Notes: generated by a model not told the origin, from the letters alone. 64,000 nt of DNA from Sciurus carolinensis (GCF_902686445.1 NC_062213.1:5205241-5269240), one strand, 5' to 3'. Shown: positions 1 to 11,393, numbered from the stretch's first letter. A program made the numbers and translations.

Positions 1-48
1 GAATAAAACTCCATTGTGTATATATACTACATTTTCTTTATCCTCTTT
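1..48 (-). mobile_element. L1 ORF2 3'-end fragment
   Basis: The first bases match, in the same orientation, the segment seen at 8730-8775, 10425-10470 and 17630-17675 (core attccattgtgtatatata followed by accacattttcttta). That segment encodes the C-terminal part of L1 ORF2 on the minus strand. The copy is cut by the window edge and ends where the sequence becomes unlike the other copies. Confidence 0.6.
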
Positions 49-169
49 GCATGCTGCTTAAAACATCTTGAGTGAGATTATTAATCTGTTTTCTCAAGTA
101 TTATACTTTTTTCCCTTGTGTAAATTCCATGTGGTACCTGATACTTGTTTCATTTTGTGTGTTATCCGT

Positions 170-365
170 CTGTCTATTCATTCATTCGTTCATCCACCTA
201 TTCACCTATGAATCCATCTATCAATTAATCCTCCATCCTTTCACTTGCTGTCCATCCATTCATAACCCATCTACCCTTCCATCCATTATCCATCAATTCA
301 TCCATCCCTTCATCTTATATCCATCCACAGACCCATCCATCCATCCATCCTATCTGTCAATCTAC
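170..365. repeat. Degenerate CATC/TCCA tandem repeat
   Basis: The stretch is dominated by imperfect tetramers of the catc/tcca type, including a clean run near 328-348. The open frame across it (72-383) reads as repeated Ser-Ile-His and is produced by the repeat, not by a gene. Confidence 0.85.
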
Positions 366-684
366 AAAATGTTTCCACATTGATATTTCCCTTGATCTCC
401 ACAACAATCTTCCCATCAGAGTAAGGCAAGACAGGTGCAATTACGCCCACACGACGAAAGAAGCTGGTGGCTCAAGGACTTAACTTAGGCCAGAGTTCAA
501 ATTTTATGTCAGATAGTTTAGAGTAAATCCAAAAATTGGTTTCCGATTCCTGGAAGATTAATACTTTGAGATTTCTAAAGTGAATTTTAAACATAAGAGA
601 CAATGAATGTTAAGTCAGATCATCCCCAAATTGCCTCCATTAAAAAAAAAAAATCTATCCTTGATGAAAAAACAAACAAATGGA
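366..684. other. No recognisable feature
   Basis: Single-copy-looking AT-rich DNA with a short A-run at 643-654. I see no exon, repeat family or regulatory motif that I can support. Confidence 0.4.
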
Positions 685-755
685 AAGTTCAGGAAGTTAA
701 TTTTGTTTCTCAAGGTCACAATCAGTAAATAGCAAAGCCAAAATTCAAACATAAG
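685..755 (-). mobile_element. MIR SINE fragment
   Basis: The order of words tctcaaggtcaca, then cagtaaatagcaaagcca, then aaattcaaac follows the reverse complement of the MIR core (ctcaaggtcacacagctagtaagtggcagagccaggattcaaac in the family). Divergence is high, as expected for this ancient tRNA-derived SINE. Confidence 0.6.
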
Positions 756-2335
756 TTTTTTCTTTATTATTCTGGTAGGTCTTGCTGTTTTGAATGGTGA
801 TTCTGCTGACAACCTGAGAGACCATGAAGGCAAATCTTTCCCTAGTTGAGCCTACAGATGAGACTCTACTGCCACAGTTGGCATCTCAGTTTCAGCCATG
901 CGAATCCCTGAGCAGAGGATTCAGCTAAAATACGCTGGATTCCTGAGACAAGGGGTAAGCTTGTGTTGTTTCACAATATTAGGCTTTTGGTCACTTGCTC
1001 TATTGCTAAGGAAGGCCAATACAGTTGTGTGATCTCGGTGTCGTCAGTCGTGTTAAGCTGAGGTATGATTGTTGATCGAGGAGGGGTTGCTGCAGCATGA
1101 CCTCCCTGTTTTGACTGGTGAAACCGTTGTGGGCTCTTGCAGCACTCCACACACCTGCAGTTATCTAATAACCCAGTTATTTCCCCCACCAAATCGTGTG
1201 CTCCATGACTGGAGGGAGGCCTTGCCTATTTTATGCACTTTTGCTAGCCTTGGTGTTCGCCGACAAATCTGCCACATGGTGAGCAGTGAATGGATGTTTG
1301 TGAAATGGACATGGGAAAGGAGATGGAAGGTCATGTGCCACAGTGTCACCCAGGAGGGACCCATCAACTGAGCTTGGTGGTGGAGGCCTCAGGGAGAAGG
1401 TCATGTTTGAAAGGAGGCTAGCAGGGTGGGGAGGGATTCTCAGCAGAGGTGATGACACATAAGGTGGAGGGTGGCAAAGCTAGGTCATGGGGGCCTTTGC
1501 TAGGAGTGGAGAGAGGCCCCAGGATGCACTGGTGAGATGGAAAGCTGAAACTGGAGACTTAAGCTGAAACATCTGCCTGTGCACACCGAGAGCCCAGGCA
1601 TCTCTGAAATGTCTCACCTCATCTCTCAATGACAAACCCAGAATTCCAATCTAAGCAGCGAAAGCCATCAGAAGGGAGCAAATGGTAGCAAGCAAGTGTG
1701 AAATTACAGGGTTTTCTTTTTTTTTTTTCTCCCAATAAGAATATATAACTACAGCCTGACAAATCATTTTAGGCCAAGATTTTTTAAAAAGTGTCCCAGG
1801 CTGGAATCCTTAAGAAGATGCTTTTGGTCTAACAATTGTCTGGTGTGAAGCTCATATTGCGAGGGTGACCAGGGCAAAAAGGTGTATTCTTTGGCAGTAG
1901 ACTTGCTCCTTCTCTATATCCATTTAAGACACTGGACTGAAAAATTGAGCCTAGGTGTATATGGTTTCAAGACTGCTCCCCAAGATTCAAGGCTCGAAGA
2001 AAAATAGTAGCTCTGATTTTTCTAGTTCCTGTGTGTGCTGGGCACTTCCATGCCTGTCTCATGGACAGGTCGGGTCCTGGTTTACAGTGGGGGGACGAGG
2101 AGCAGGAGCACTAACCTTTCCCAGAAGGTGGAGGAGAACGTGGGGAGCCAAGGTTCTGACTCAGGAGGACTGAGGGGTTTCCAAGTCCTTGTTCTTCCCA
2201 CCATGGCAAATTCTTCCAGGATCACTTTTATTCCAACAGTAATTTTTGATGTTTGGATCATGTTTACAATCTCATGTTTCCATATGTATTTGGGACAGAG
2301 CACTTTATAGGTGAAGAAGGGATTGTCAAAGAGGT
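756..2335. other. Unclassified intergenic or intronic DNA
   Basis: Mixed-composition sequence with several 60-100 codon frames on both strands that overlap each other and show no domain. A T-run lies near 1718-1729. No exon, RNA gene or repeat family is supported. Confidence 0.35.
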
Positions 2336-2337
2336 CG

Positions 2338-2460
2338 AACTCCCTTCTCCTTCCCTTCCCTTCCCTTCCCTTCTCCTTCCCTTCTCCTTGTCTTTCTCCC
2401 TCCATCTTCTTCCCTTGCTTCTTGCCTCCCTCTCTTTCTCCTTTTTTCCCTTCCTGCCCT
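2338..2460. repeat. Polypyrimidine (CCTTCC-type) low-complexity tract
   Basis: More than 120 bases are almost entirely C and T, beginning with about five cccttcc-type units and decaying to mixed ctt/ctcc. It is the source of the Ser/Pro/Phe-rich frame at 2253-2570. Such tracts can form triplex DNA, but no function is implied. Confidence 0.85.
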
Positions 2461-3332
2461 TAAGGATTGTCTACAATGGATTAGTCAATATGCTGGTCTC
2501 TAAACATTTAGAAATGAAGAACTCAAGGAACTCAGAATCAGGGGCCAAAACTGATTTAGAATTCAGATAGTCACAGTACAAAGTGGAAACGTTGTGCCAG
2601 AAGAAAGTGAAATGTTTAAGAGGACCACAGAAGTGGGGATACTTAACCGAATCCTCCTATGGCTGAGGTTTCCCAGGGTTGTGGGTGAGTTTCGATGGAT
2701 GAGTGGAGTTCTCCTACAGGTGGAAGCACATCGAGGGTGCCTCAGCCAGGGAGAGGTGTGCTCAGTGCAGATTCCTCATGTACTCAGGGACAGTTGATTT
2801 GCATTTAATAAGTGGCAAGGTTCATTGCTGTCTGGGGCCTTTGGTATCCGGAAAGGATGCTAGTTCCCGGATCTCCTGAGGGCTAATATACAGTTCTAGA
2901 AAGACTTGTGTTAGCCAGGATGCCCAAGGGGAAGGTGGCAGTGTGTAATTAAGCCTGCAAGCTTAGGGAAAATGTTTGCATAAGCAATCTTGGGGAGAAG
3001 TTGGGAGAGTCTGGAGAGCTGCAGATAGGGCACAGTTCTGACCTGGATTAGGAGAGAAAGGAGAGGAGACTGTCCTAAGCAAAGCATCCTACACTGTTGT
3101 GTTCAGTACCAGCCCAAAGCTGTCTATGGGTCCTGGTCTTCAGGAGTCAGGCCTGCCCCTTTGCCCTGCTGCACCCAGTCACGGCTGGCAGCAATCTCAG
3201 GAGCTGGGCCAGGGTCTTCCAGGGCTCCCTGTAGCCAAGGACAGGGAGGGCAATTCTTATGGCCACCACAGGGACATTGACCAAAGAACCATGCAAAACC
3301 TGCAAGAGTACATCAGCTTTAAGAATTAGGAA
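2461..3332. other. Unclassified DNA
   Basis: No repeat family, exon or RNA gene could be supported in this interval. Short overlapping frames on both strands are not coding by any visible criterion. Confidence 0.35.
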
Positions 3333-3704
3333 CACTTATAAATAAAAATGCACTAGATTTATATCCTGCTACTTTGCTGAATTCATTTATGAGTTCTAGA
3401 AGTTTTCTGGTGGAATTTTTTGGCTCCTCTAAATATAGAATCAAGTTGTTGGCAAATAGTGATAGTTTGAGTTCTTCTTTTCCTATTTGTATCTCTTTGA
3501 TTTCTTTGGTCTGTCTAATTGCTCTGGCTAGAGTTTCAAGGATGATGTTGAATAGATGGTGGTGAAAGAGGACATCCCTGCCTTGCTCCAGTATTTAGAG
3601 GGAATGCTTTCAGTTTTTCTCCATTTAGAATGATGTTAAGTTGTATGATTCATTTGTGTACAACAAATCAAAATAGTAAAAAAAATTACAAATTTTACAA
3701 AAAA
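3333..3704 (+). mobile_element. 5'-truncated L1 with 5' inversion (twin priming)
   Basis: Bases 3333 to about 3636 match, in minus orientation, the ORF2 segment at 19095-19410 of the large L1 in this window. At about 3640 the orientation switches: ttcatttgtgtacaacaaat and the A-rich end match the plus-strand L1 tail at 10846-10910. A minus ORF2 piece fused to a plus 3' tail with poly(A) is the structure left by twin priming. Flanks agaattaggaa (3322-3332) and agagctaggaa (3705-3715) agree at 9 of 11 positions and may be the decayed target duplication. Confidence 0.75.
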
Positions 3705-4013
3705 AGAGCTAGGAATAGCTACAAGGTCCTAAGTTCATGTCGAGGGACTCAACCTAGTCAGGATGGGACGTGCTCTCAGGGAGGGGGTGACGGGGTTTAG
3801 GTGAGAAGGACAAATCAAGGGGACAAAGAGTGAGGGAAGGGGGAGAATTACAGCCAGAGAGGGGAGATGCAGAAGTACAGGTCCCGCTGAAGGGAAATAA
3901 AGCCTGGCTGACGGGGCCGGGGAGCCAGGAGCAGGCGTGAGGAGCCTTGAAGGCACAGCCAGCCCGGGGGCTGCAAAGCAAGGAAGGAACTTGAACTTTT
4001 GCTCTAAAGCATC

Positions 4014-4754
4014 AAGAAGCCACTGGGGAGTTATATGTGCGATCAGATGCTCATTTCCCAAGGGAATTCATCTGCTCCCGTGATGGGTTGTAGAGAGGCT
4101 AAGAGAGGAGCTAGGGGACCAGTTAACGAGATCTTCAAAAACCCAAGCCTCAGGAGGATGGCGAATTGAGTCTTCATGGAGGAGTAGGTAGCAGTGGGTC
4201 AAAAGGGAACAGGTGAGATTTTTTAAGAGGCAAAGAGCCCTGGTCTTGTGGTGGATCAGAGCCACCAGGACTGAGACAGTTGGGACAGAGGGGACAGAGA
4301 CACAGATAACAGGGAGACTGCAACGACAAGACTTGGGGACCAAGTCTCTCATTTCCAAGAGCTGAGCTCCTGTCTTGTTATTTCCAACGTTTGGCTCTGG
4401 GCAGACCGTCCATGGCTGGTGCCCCGGGGAAAGGGGCAGGTGAGCATTTCCACCACACCCTGCAGCCCTGGCTCCACAGTCCGTCCCCAGTTATGAATCT
4501 GGCCAATCGTGTTACAGAGTGTGATCGTGCTGAGAGACCAAAGCAAGCACGACTCCATTGCACGTGGGGATGTGTTTTGAAATCCTGGAAACTGGCTCTG
4601 CGCCTGGCCAGGGGTGTAGACTTAAAATTCATTATAAAACCAAGCCCTGAGGCCAAGACTGCCGCTCTTCCCCAGTGTCTACTCCTCACTTTTGCAAGAA
4701 TAATTCCCTTGGGAAATGAGCATCCGATCACATAGAACTCCCCAAAGGCTTCTT
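4014..4754. repeat. Imperfect inverted repeat, 55-bp arms, 633-bp spacer
   Basis: The left arm 4014-4068 and the reverse complement of 4702-4754 share about 47 of 55 positions, including a near-identical block gatgctcatttcccaaggga. The spacer (4069-4701) contains no recognised gene. The left arm and its left flank resemble a common mammalian repeat that I cannot name, so the arms may be two oppositely oriented copies of one repeat rather than the ends of a single element. Confidence 0.7.
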
Positions 4755-5315
4755 AATAGAAAGGCTAAATTTGCATGCTGGACGTGGTGTCCAGCTGGAG
4801 GATGAACTTTGCGGTTGCCTAAGGCTGCCAGCAGACGGGGAGGAAGGCAGAGGAGCAGCCTGCTTGTCTCTTCCACCTTCGTCCTGCTGCCTTACGACAT
4901 GTCCACAGACGAAGGGCCTGAGACCTGGAGGCAGCATCCGCACTGCTCACACGGTGGTCAAACCAAGACCTGGCCTGGTGCTGGGAGGCATGGGAGCAGG
5001 AAAGGAGCAGTGGCCCCCAGGCCCTGGGCTGGCTTGGCTGGCCATGGCCATGCCTCCTGGGCTGCCCAACACCCTGGCGTGGTCCACCGCTGCTCCTGGA
5101 GTGCGCTCAGCTGATCCCACGGTGGACGCTTAGGTTGGACGGTCACGTGAAGGAGGTGGTCACCCAGGGGACCACAGCAAGCGCTGTCACCTCTGTCTTC
5201 ACTTATTTCCAGAGCTGACCACTCCCTCCCACCTGGACACTGCAAAGTCCCTGATCTGTCCCGCTTCTACTCTTGCCACCCAGACTGATTGCAGAGAGTA
5301 GCTGAAAGAGTGACT
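4755..5315. other. GC-richer unclassified DNA
   Basis: This interval is moderately GC rich, with overlapping frames on both strands (for example 4771-5133 plus and 4958-5245 minus). Codon content looks random, and no splice-framed exon or domain is visible. Confidence 0.35.
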
Positions 5316-5560
5316 GACGACCTGGACTCCTCTGCTCAAAATTCTCCGGTAATTTAACGCCATCTTTAGAATAAAATCAGAGCGTCACCTGGCCCTCAGG
5401 GTGAAGGTGCCTGGTTTTTCTGAGTTCTCTGGTTACTATTCTCCACTCTTTTGCAGCCACACCCTGCCCTTCGAGCACACCAACCCGCTCTCCTGTCTCC
5501 AGGTTTCATTTTATTCTCGGGTTAGCTTTACCTTTTCCCCCTTTCCTCCACCAGCCTTAC
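5316..5560 (+). mobile_element. L2 LINE 3' fragment
   Basis: The order tgctcaaaattctccggtaa, then ttagaataaaatcagag, then a ctggccc segment and a gcacaccaac/ctcc-rich part follows the L2 3' region (ctcctccaatggcttccc, aggataaagtccaaactcc, ctggcccctgcc). Heavily diverged. Confidence 0.5.
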
Positions 5561-6689
5561 TAGGAGAGCCCTCAATGCACTTGACTTAGTTCATCATTTT
5601 TCTTCAGGAGACTCACAGTCTCCTGACACATGGTGTGTCTGTCTCTATCCCCCAGAGCAATGTAAACCCCAAGTGGACAGAGATGTGGTCAGGGGTTGAC
5701 ACTGTGTCCTTAGTGCCTAGATTCATGTCTGAGATATTGGAAATGCTCAGGAAACTTTCCTGGGAAGAAGGAAAGAAGGCACGGAGGAGAAAGGCATGGA
5801 AAAAGGAAACCATTGCATATCTTAGCCCAGATCCCACCCCTGGCCCCAGCTTCTTTCACCTCCCCTGAGCCACAGAGGGAATTCTGCTACTTCTGTGAGC
5901 AATACCACGTTCCCTGTCAAGTTTGTGATGTGGGGTAGAAAGGGAGGCAACTTTAATGGTTAGAGGAGGAACAAGACTTCCCATGAGCACTTCAGAAAAC
6001 CACAGGAGCTGTGTGGAGGGGAAGGGCTAGGGACGCTGGCTGGAGGGCCTGGTCAGTGTTCAAGGCAAGACACGAACCTTGGCTCTAGAGGCCTCTGAGG
6101 CTGCGTTGTGAAGGTTTGGTGCCCAGAGTAAAGGAGCGGGTGGTCCTCTCTGTACCAACTTCCGGAATCTCTAGGACATATTCCGTGTGAACTGTGAGGT
6201 GCTAGACCCAGCGTAGGATGTCCGGTGTTGCTGTTTGTATATGGAGCCACTCTGGAATGGTGCAGGTAGGCAGGTGTCGGTACCACCTCTTCCCAGAGGA
6301 GGGCTGGTCGCCTGGGGAACAGTGTGTGCCTGCTTTACACTGAAGCATCACCGAGTAGTGTTTCCATGAATGTATTTTATGTACAAATAATGATAAATTC
6401 TGATTGCTTGGAAATGGCAGGGAGATTTCTTGGAGCAGATGAGGCAGATGAATAGTCCTGAATCTTCCCACTTCTTCCACAGCTTAAGAAAAAAAAGAAC
6501 ACAACTTCTTTTCAGGTGTTCACAGAACAGTGATAAAAACCAACTGCCTACCTAGCAATGAGAAAGATATTAAACACAGTCCTCCAAAGTAGAAATAGTA
6601 GGCAAAACTCTTTCTCATAAAGATGCAATAGACCTTCATAGTAACAGCAATATCATTTTAAGAAGTCTCTGCCGCCTGGAAATGAAAAC
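5561..6689. other. Unclassified DNA
   Basis: No feature is supported. The frame at 6202-6480 minus has no domain and no neighbouring exon signals. Confidence 0.3.
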
Positions 6690-7985
6690 GTACAATTTTA
6701 CAATTCTTGGGTCAAAGAGAAAACAAACATCAAAAAGAAAAAATTCTAGAAGAAATTGCTAACAAAAATTTTAAGCATTGAAATTTGTGAGATTCATTAA
6801 AGCACTGTTCAGAGGAACAGCAAAAACCATAAATTAGTGTGTCAGTTTTTTTTAAGTTACAATTAAATTTACAGAAAATCAGTAGGTCTAGTAAACAAAT
6901 TCAAAATTTTAGATTAATTACACACAAAAACACAAGCTATCCTATTGGAGATGAAGCGAGAGAAATCACAATTCATAAAATTTTTTAAAAATCCTAGGAA
7001 TAAAATCACCATAGAAAGTAGAAGGCATCAAAAGCAATCATAACAAAGATGTTTTTAACTATATGAATATATATTTGAAATTTGGACTAAATAACTATTT
7101 TCCTAGATAAATATGATTAATAAATACCAACTAGAAAATCAAGAGACATTGACTATCCTAAAAGGCATAAAGATCATTTAATTTAATTCCATTTCAAGTA
7201 GTCCAGAAAATATAAAAAGGGGAAAATTACATTATATTTATGGACTATAACAGTGAAAGCAAAATCTGACAAAATTGTATTTCAAGTGAAGAAACTGCAT
7301 GAGTTATTTAGAAGAATCAATTTAGAATCCTGAGAGAAATGGTAGGCAATAGAATTTGGTGGCCCCTTAAAATAATAATAATAGTACATCATCACGTGGT
7401 TGAGTTCATTCCAGAAGAATAGGGATGGTTTAATGTTTACTGATACATGTTTCTTAATACTAGAACAGAATAAAAGTGAGATGACCTTCTCTATAAATTG
7501 TAAATAGGTTTTTGACAAAATTTCTTGTGCATACTTGATAACATTCAATAAAATGATAATTTTAAAACATAATAATGTATTACATAAGAGATATCATCTA
7601 ATGAAATTTGAAAAGATGACTAAATAAGGGAAGTGACATTTGGAAGAGAAGTAGTATGTTCATCATGATGTCTAGGTAAGGTGATTATAAAACTGTCAAT
7701 TCTCAGAGAATCAACAAAAATTACTACAAACAATAATTTCATTAAAAGTGGGTGCACACAATTCACATGCAGGAATCCAACGTCTTTAAAAGCACAAGTA
7801 ACCATAATTGGGAAATGTAATGAAAAATTCTCCACTTACAATAACGTAATAAAATACATTGAAATCTATTTAGCAAGAAATGTGTAAAACCTTTATGAGG
7901 AGAACTCTAAAATGCTCCAGAAGGGTATAAACATGCACTCAGAAGATGATAATCTACTCCTGGATAGGACAGTCAACTTTAAATT
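6690..7985 (+). mobile_element. Ancient L1 ORF2 remnant
   Basis: This AT-rich region follows L1 ORF2 in sense order. Residual landmarks are a caaagagaaaacaaacatca block with a following agcactgttcagagg (the 'aaagcagtgcttagaggg' part of ORF2), a ttccagaagaatagggatgg part near 7410, a tttttgacaaaatttc part near 7510 (the conserved FDKIQ region) and a tttatgaggagaactctaaa part near 7892. All frames are full of stops, so this is an inactive fossil much older than the L1 at 17-23 kb. Confidence 0.7.
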
Positions 7986-8187
7986 GAGGTTCTGCCTCAG
8001 GTAATGCGTGCCTTTAACTCGCTTCTCATTAAACAAGTGCTGTTTTTTGGATGTAAGTTTTCGTTGACCTCAAGCGAGATGTTGGCTCCTGTCCTCTTTC
8101 CTCTGAAGCTCTGCAGAATGACAGCCAGGGGTAATATTGATCTGGGACCAAGAAAAGCAGCACAGCCCAGGTACTGGGTGGCAAGGG

Positions 8188-8270
8188 AGGAAGGGGATGA
8201 GGAAGAGGAAGAAGGAAGGGCAGGAGGAAAGGAAGAAGAGGAAAGGCAGGAGGAGAAATTGAGAGCCAGC
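8188..8270 (+). repeat. GA-rich low-complexity tract
   Basis: Nearly pure purine with ggaagagg-type units. It is followed at about 8298-8316 by an A-run. The Glu/Gly-rich frame at 8004-8282 comes from it. Confidence 0.75.
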
Positions 8271-8389
8271 CGTGCATGTTAGGGTGTCAGTGAAAGGAAA
8301 AAAAAAAAAAAAAGAAAAAGAGCTTACATGAGCTACACTGCAAATCTTTTATGACACGTCCTTTATGTCATCATTATGCTTCTTCCCCA

Positions 8390-9065
8390 CCCCCCCCCAG
8401 TTTCATAGGTGCATTGGAGTTGTACACAGTGACGGAATTTGTCAGTAACACACGCGGACACGCACACCATGTAACAACACAGCCTGGCCAATATCACTCC
8501 CCGGCACTTCCCCGGCCCGCCCTACCTCCCACCCCCTGACCCCTTTCCTCTAAGGATCTCCCTTGGATTCCATGAGGTCTGCCTCCACCTTTCTTTTGCT
8601 TTTTCCTCTCCAGCTCCTGACTATGAGAGAAAACATATGCCCCTTGACCTTCTGAGTTTGGCTTATTTCACTTAACATTATGGTCTCAAGTTCCATCCAT
8701 TTTCCTGCAAATGACATATTTTCTTCATGGCTAAATAAAACTCCATTGTGTATATATATATATATCATATTTTCCTTACCCATCCATCTGTTGCTGGACA
8801 CCTAGGCTGGTCCCATAGTTTGGTTAATGTGAATTGTGCTGCTGGACACATGGGTATGCACGTGGCACTATTGTACGATGACTTTAATTCTTCAGGGTAA
8901 ATACCGAGGAGTGAGATGTCTGCGTCACAAGGTGGTTCCCTTCCCGTTCTTTTAAGAAACCTCCCTACAGATTTCTATAGTGCTCGTACTGGTTTATAAT
9001 CCCACCAACAGGGTAGTTGTTCCTTTTTCTCCACGTCCTTTCCAGATTGTGCCTATTTTCAAATG
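8390..9065 (-). mobile_element. Old L1 3' end (ORF2 C-terminus and 3'UTR)
   Basis: From about 8560 to 9065 the sequence parallels 17520-17940 of the large L1: the tatttcacttaacatta block, tccattttcctgcaaatga, taaaactccattgtgtata, and later ggagtgagatgtctgcgtca and accaacagggtagttgttcc. The reading is minus-strand ORF2 C-terminus with frame breaks. The part left of 8560 probably represents its 3'UTR, but that boundary is weak. A short TA run sits at 8753-8764. Confidence 0.75.
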
Positions 9066-9715
9066 AAAACAAAACAAGCAAAAGGGTAGCCTGATTAAGT
9101 GGGCAGCTCGGAGCCATGCAAAGGAGGAGGGGCATGCCCACAGGTGGAGAGAACCTAGTTGCAGGCCCAGGTTGGCTCTGTATGCAGACAGGAAGAACTG
9201 GGCTTCTGATTCCCAAAATAATACCCGCTAGCTAATTTTTCTTGAAATACCTGGAGGTGTAAGAACTGGAGATACTTAGAAATATAAAGACCCAAAAGCC
9301 TCGGAGGTATAAAGATGGGAAATACTTGGAGACGTAAGCTTGAAAATCACCTGGTGGTAGCAGGCCGGGAGAGACCTGGAGATACAAGGACTGGGATCCA
9401 TCCTTTATTTACCGTCGTGTCTTGATTTGAACCCAGCGCAGAGAACTGTATTTGTAACATCAAAAAAGAGGCCTGCTGAGGCCCTGATGAATGCCGAGTG
9501 ACGGCCTGGTCATTGTCACAGTGTGTGTGTGTGGGGGTCCAAGTGGAGCTCACCACCTAGCAGCGGCAGATAGGCAGCAAGCAGAAACGCCAGATTGCCC
9601 GCCATTTTTTAGAGAATTGAGAATTTTATAACTTCAGACCAAAAACTTTTCAAAATATTCTGTGGGCCACACAAAAGATAAGGTCTCTGAGAACCAGTTT
9701 TGTCGTCAGATTTCA
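9066..9715. other. Unclassified DNA
   Basis: A repeated pattern of gga(g/a)ata plus aagaactgga-like words between 9235 and 9400 suggests a weak, decayed minisatellite of about 30-35 bp. No gene is supported. Confidence 0.35.
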
Positions 9716-9832
9716 ACCTACTAACCCTTCTGTGAATTTCCATATAAGGAAGCTCAAGAGATGAAAGACTTGGCTCAGCTCTCATGGGAAGAGTGGCAAA
9801 GTGGTGACAGAACCGGGGTCCCCAGCACTGTG
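9716..9832 (-). mobile_element. MIR SINE
   Basis: The order tccatataaggaagctcaa, gatgaaagacttggctcagc, then agagtggcaaagtggtgaca and gaaccggg matches a reverse-strand MIR core (gaggaaactgaggctcaga to gcagagccgggattcgaacc). Confidence 0.5.
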
Positions 9833-10202
9833 CCCCAAACTCCCTCATGCATCAGATTGTTCCTGAAAGCTCCAGGCCACCTCTTCTAAGAGGAGGAGAT
9901 GCCCCTGCAGCAGGACGCACAGAGGTGCCCCGGCTAGACCAAGAGACCTGGGGTCATGGGCAAGCTGTTGGGGAACTCAGATCGTGCCTGCAATCTCCCA
10001 GAGAACAGTTTCTCTGTAACTGGGCCTTGCTCCTTATCCCAGTCAGAGGGAACAAGCTGAATCACGGAGACCATGTGGATGAAGATGGCGATCGTGACAG
10101 CACCAGAGAGCTGCCCTTCTGTGATCTGTGGCACCTCAGCCACACTGACACCTTGCCGCTGTTCCCTGCATCCTCACAACACAAGGAGGGGTTACTGTTC
10201 TA

Positions 10203-10950
10203 ACTCCACATTATACAGAATGAATCTGCATCTCAAAGAATTAAAAGGCAATTGATCCTTCCTCCTTCTTTCACCCCCACCCCCCAACCCCTTATATATC
10301 ATCATCCACTTTTCAGGGAAAAAATCTGGCCTTTGGTTTTTTGGGATTGGTTTATCTCACTTAGCATGATATTCTCCAATTTCATCCATTTACCTGCACA
10401 TGCCATAATATTATTCTTCTTTATGACTGAATAATATTCCATTGTGTATATATACCACAGTTTCTTTACCCATTCATCTGTTGAAGGGCATCTAGGTTGG
10501 TTCCACAATCTAGCTATTGTGAATTGAGCTGCTATAAACATTGATGCCTTACTGTAGTATGCTAATTTTAAGACCTTTGAGTATAAACTGAGAAGTGGGA
10601 TAACTGGGTTAAAAGGTGGGTCCATTCCAAGTTTTCTGAGGGTTCTTCGCACTGCTTTCCAGAGTGGCTGCACCAATTTGAAACTCCACCAGCAATGTAA
10701 AAAGGGTGCCTTTCTAGATTATGTAGATGGAAATGGCGGGGGGTAATGAAAGATGGTGAAAGGAGACAGACATCATTGCCCTATGTGCATGTATGATTAC
10801 ACGAATGGTATGAATCTACATGCACAACCATAGAAATGAAAATCTGTACCCCATTTGTGTACAATGAATCAAAATGCAGTCTGTAAATATAAATAATTTT
10901 TTTTAAAAAAAGGCAATTGCTCAAAGTCAGAAAGCCACTACATGTGGATT
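10203..10950 (-). mobile_element. MIR SINE split by an L1 insertion
   Basis: Left part 10203-10254 (acattatacagaatgaatct, catctcaaagaattaaaagg) and right part 10908-10950 (ggcaattgctcaaagtcaga, aagccactaca) join into one reverse-strand MIR core: 'cattttacagatgaggaaactgaggctcagagaggttaag' followed by 'ttgcccaaagtcacacagc' in the family. The L1 at 10255-10907 separates them. Confidence 0.7.
10255..10907 (+). mobile_element. 5'-inverted L1 with 12-bp target duplication
   Basis: Bases 10255 to about 10712 are L1 in minus orientation: 3'UTR start and ORF2 C-terminus, whose frame 10302-10676 reads the usual L1 end with [22 protein letters not shown] residues. From about 10720 to 10905 the L1 3'UTR runs in plus orientation (acatcattgccctatg-like, then attacacgaatggta and catttgtgtacaatgaa) and ends in an A-run. 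The target duplication aaaaggcaattg is present at 10243-10254 and 10908-10919. This is the signature of twin priming by L1 reverse transcriptase. Confidence 0.88.
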
Positions 10951-11155
10951 TACCCTGAACAGGATTGTGGTAACATAAATTCTCTACAAGATGTCTAAAA
11001 TGCATCATTTCAAATTTAATAAAAACAACATGAGCATGTTCAGGCCCACCGGAAGGGCCACCTCAGCACACTGCTTCCGTCATTTTCCTTGAATGCACTT
11101 GTGTTTGTATTGGTGCTTCCATTGGGACCTAAGTCATAGGATCTAGAATTTCAGG

Positions 11156-11242
11156 CAGTATTTTTCGGATTGTGGTGTGGGGATCATGGAAATTAGCAGA
11201 TATTTTCTGAGGGGTCTGAGTCCTCAAATTTGAGAAATACTG
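11156..11242. mobile_element. Short hAT-like nonautonomous DNA transposon
   Basis: An 87-bp unit has inverted ends: gcagtatttttc at 11155-11166 and gagaaatactgc at 11232-11243. Its first bases fit the cagtgtttctcaaagtgtgg-type end of MER5/Charlie-like elements. No intact 8-bp target duplication is visible, so it is old. Confidence 0.55.
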
Positions 11243-11393
11243 CACTAGTTTTTACTTTCTTTTTGTTTTTTAAATTAATTAAAAATAAAAATGGTATATA
11301 CTTACGGTGTAAAAGCTATGACTAAACCAAACTGATTAATATGTCCATCACCTCATATACTTCTCATTCTTGGTGGTGAGGTCATGTAAAGCT

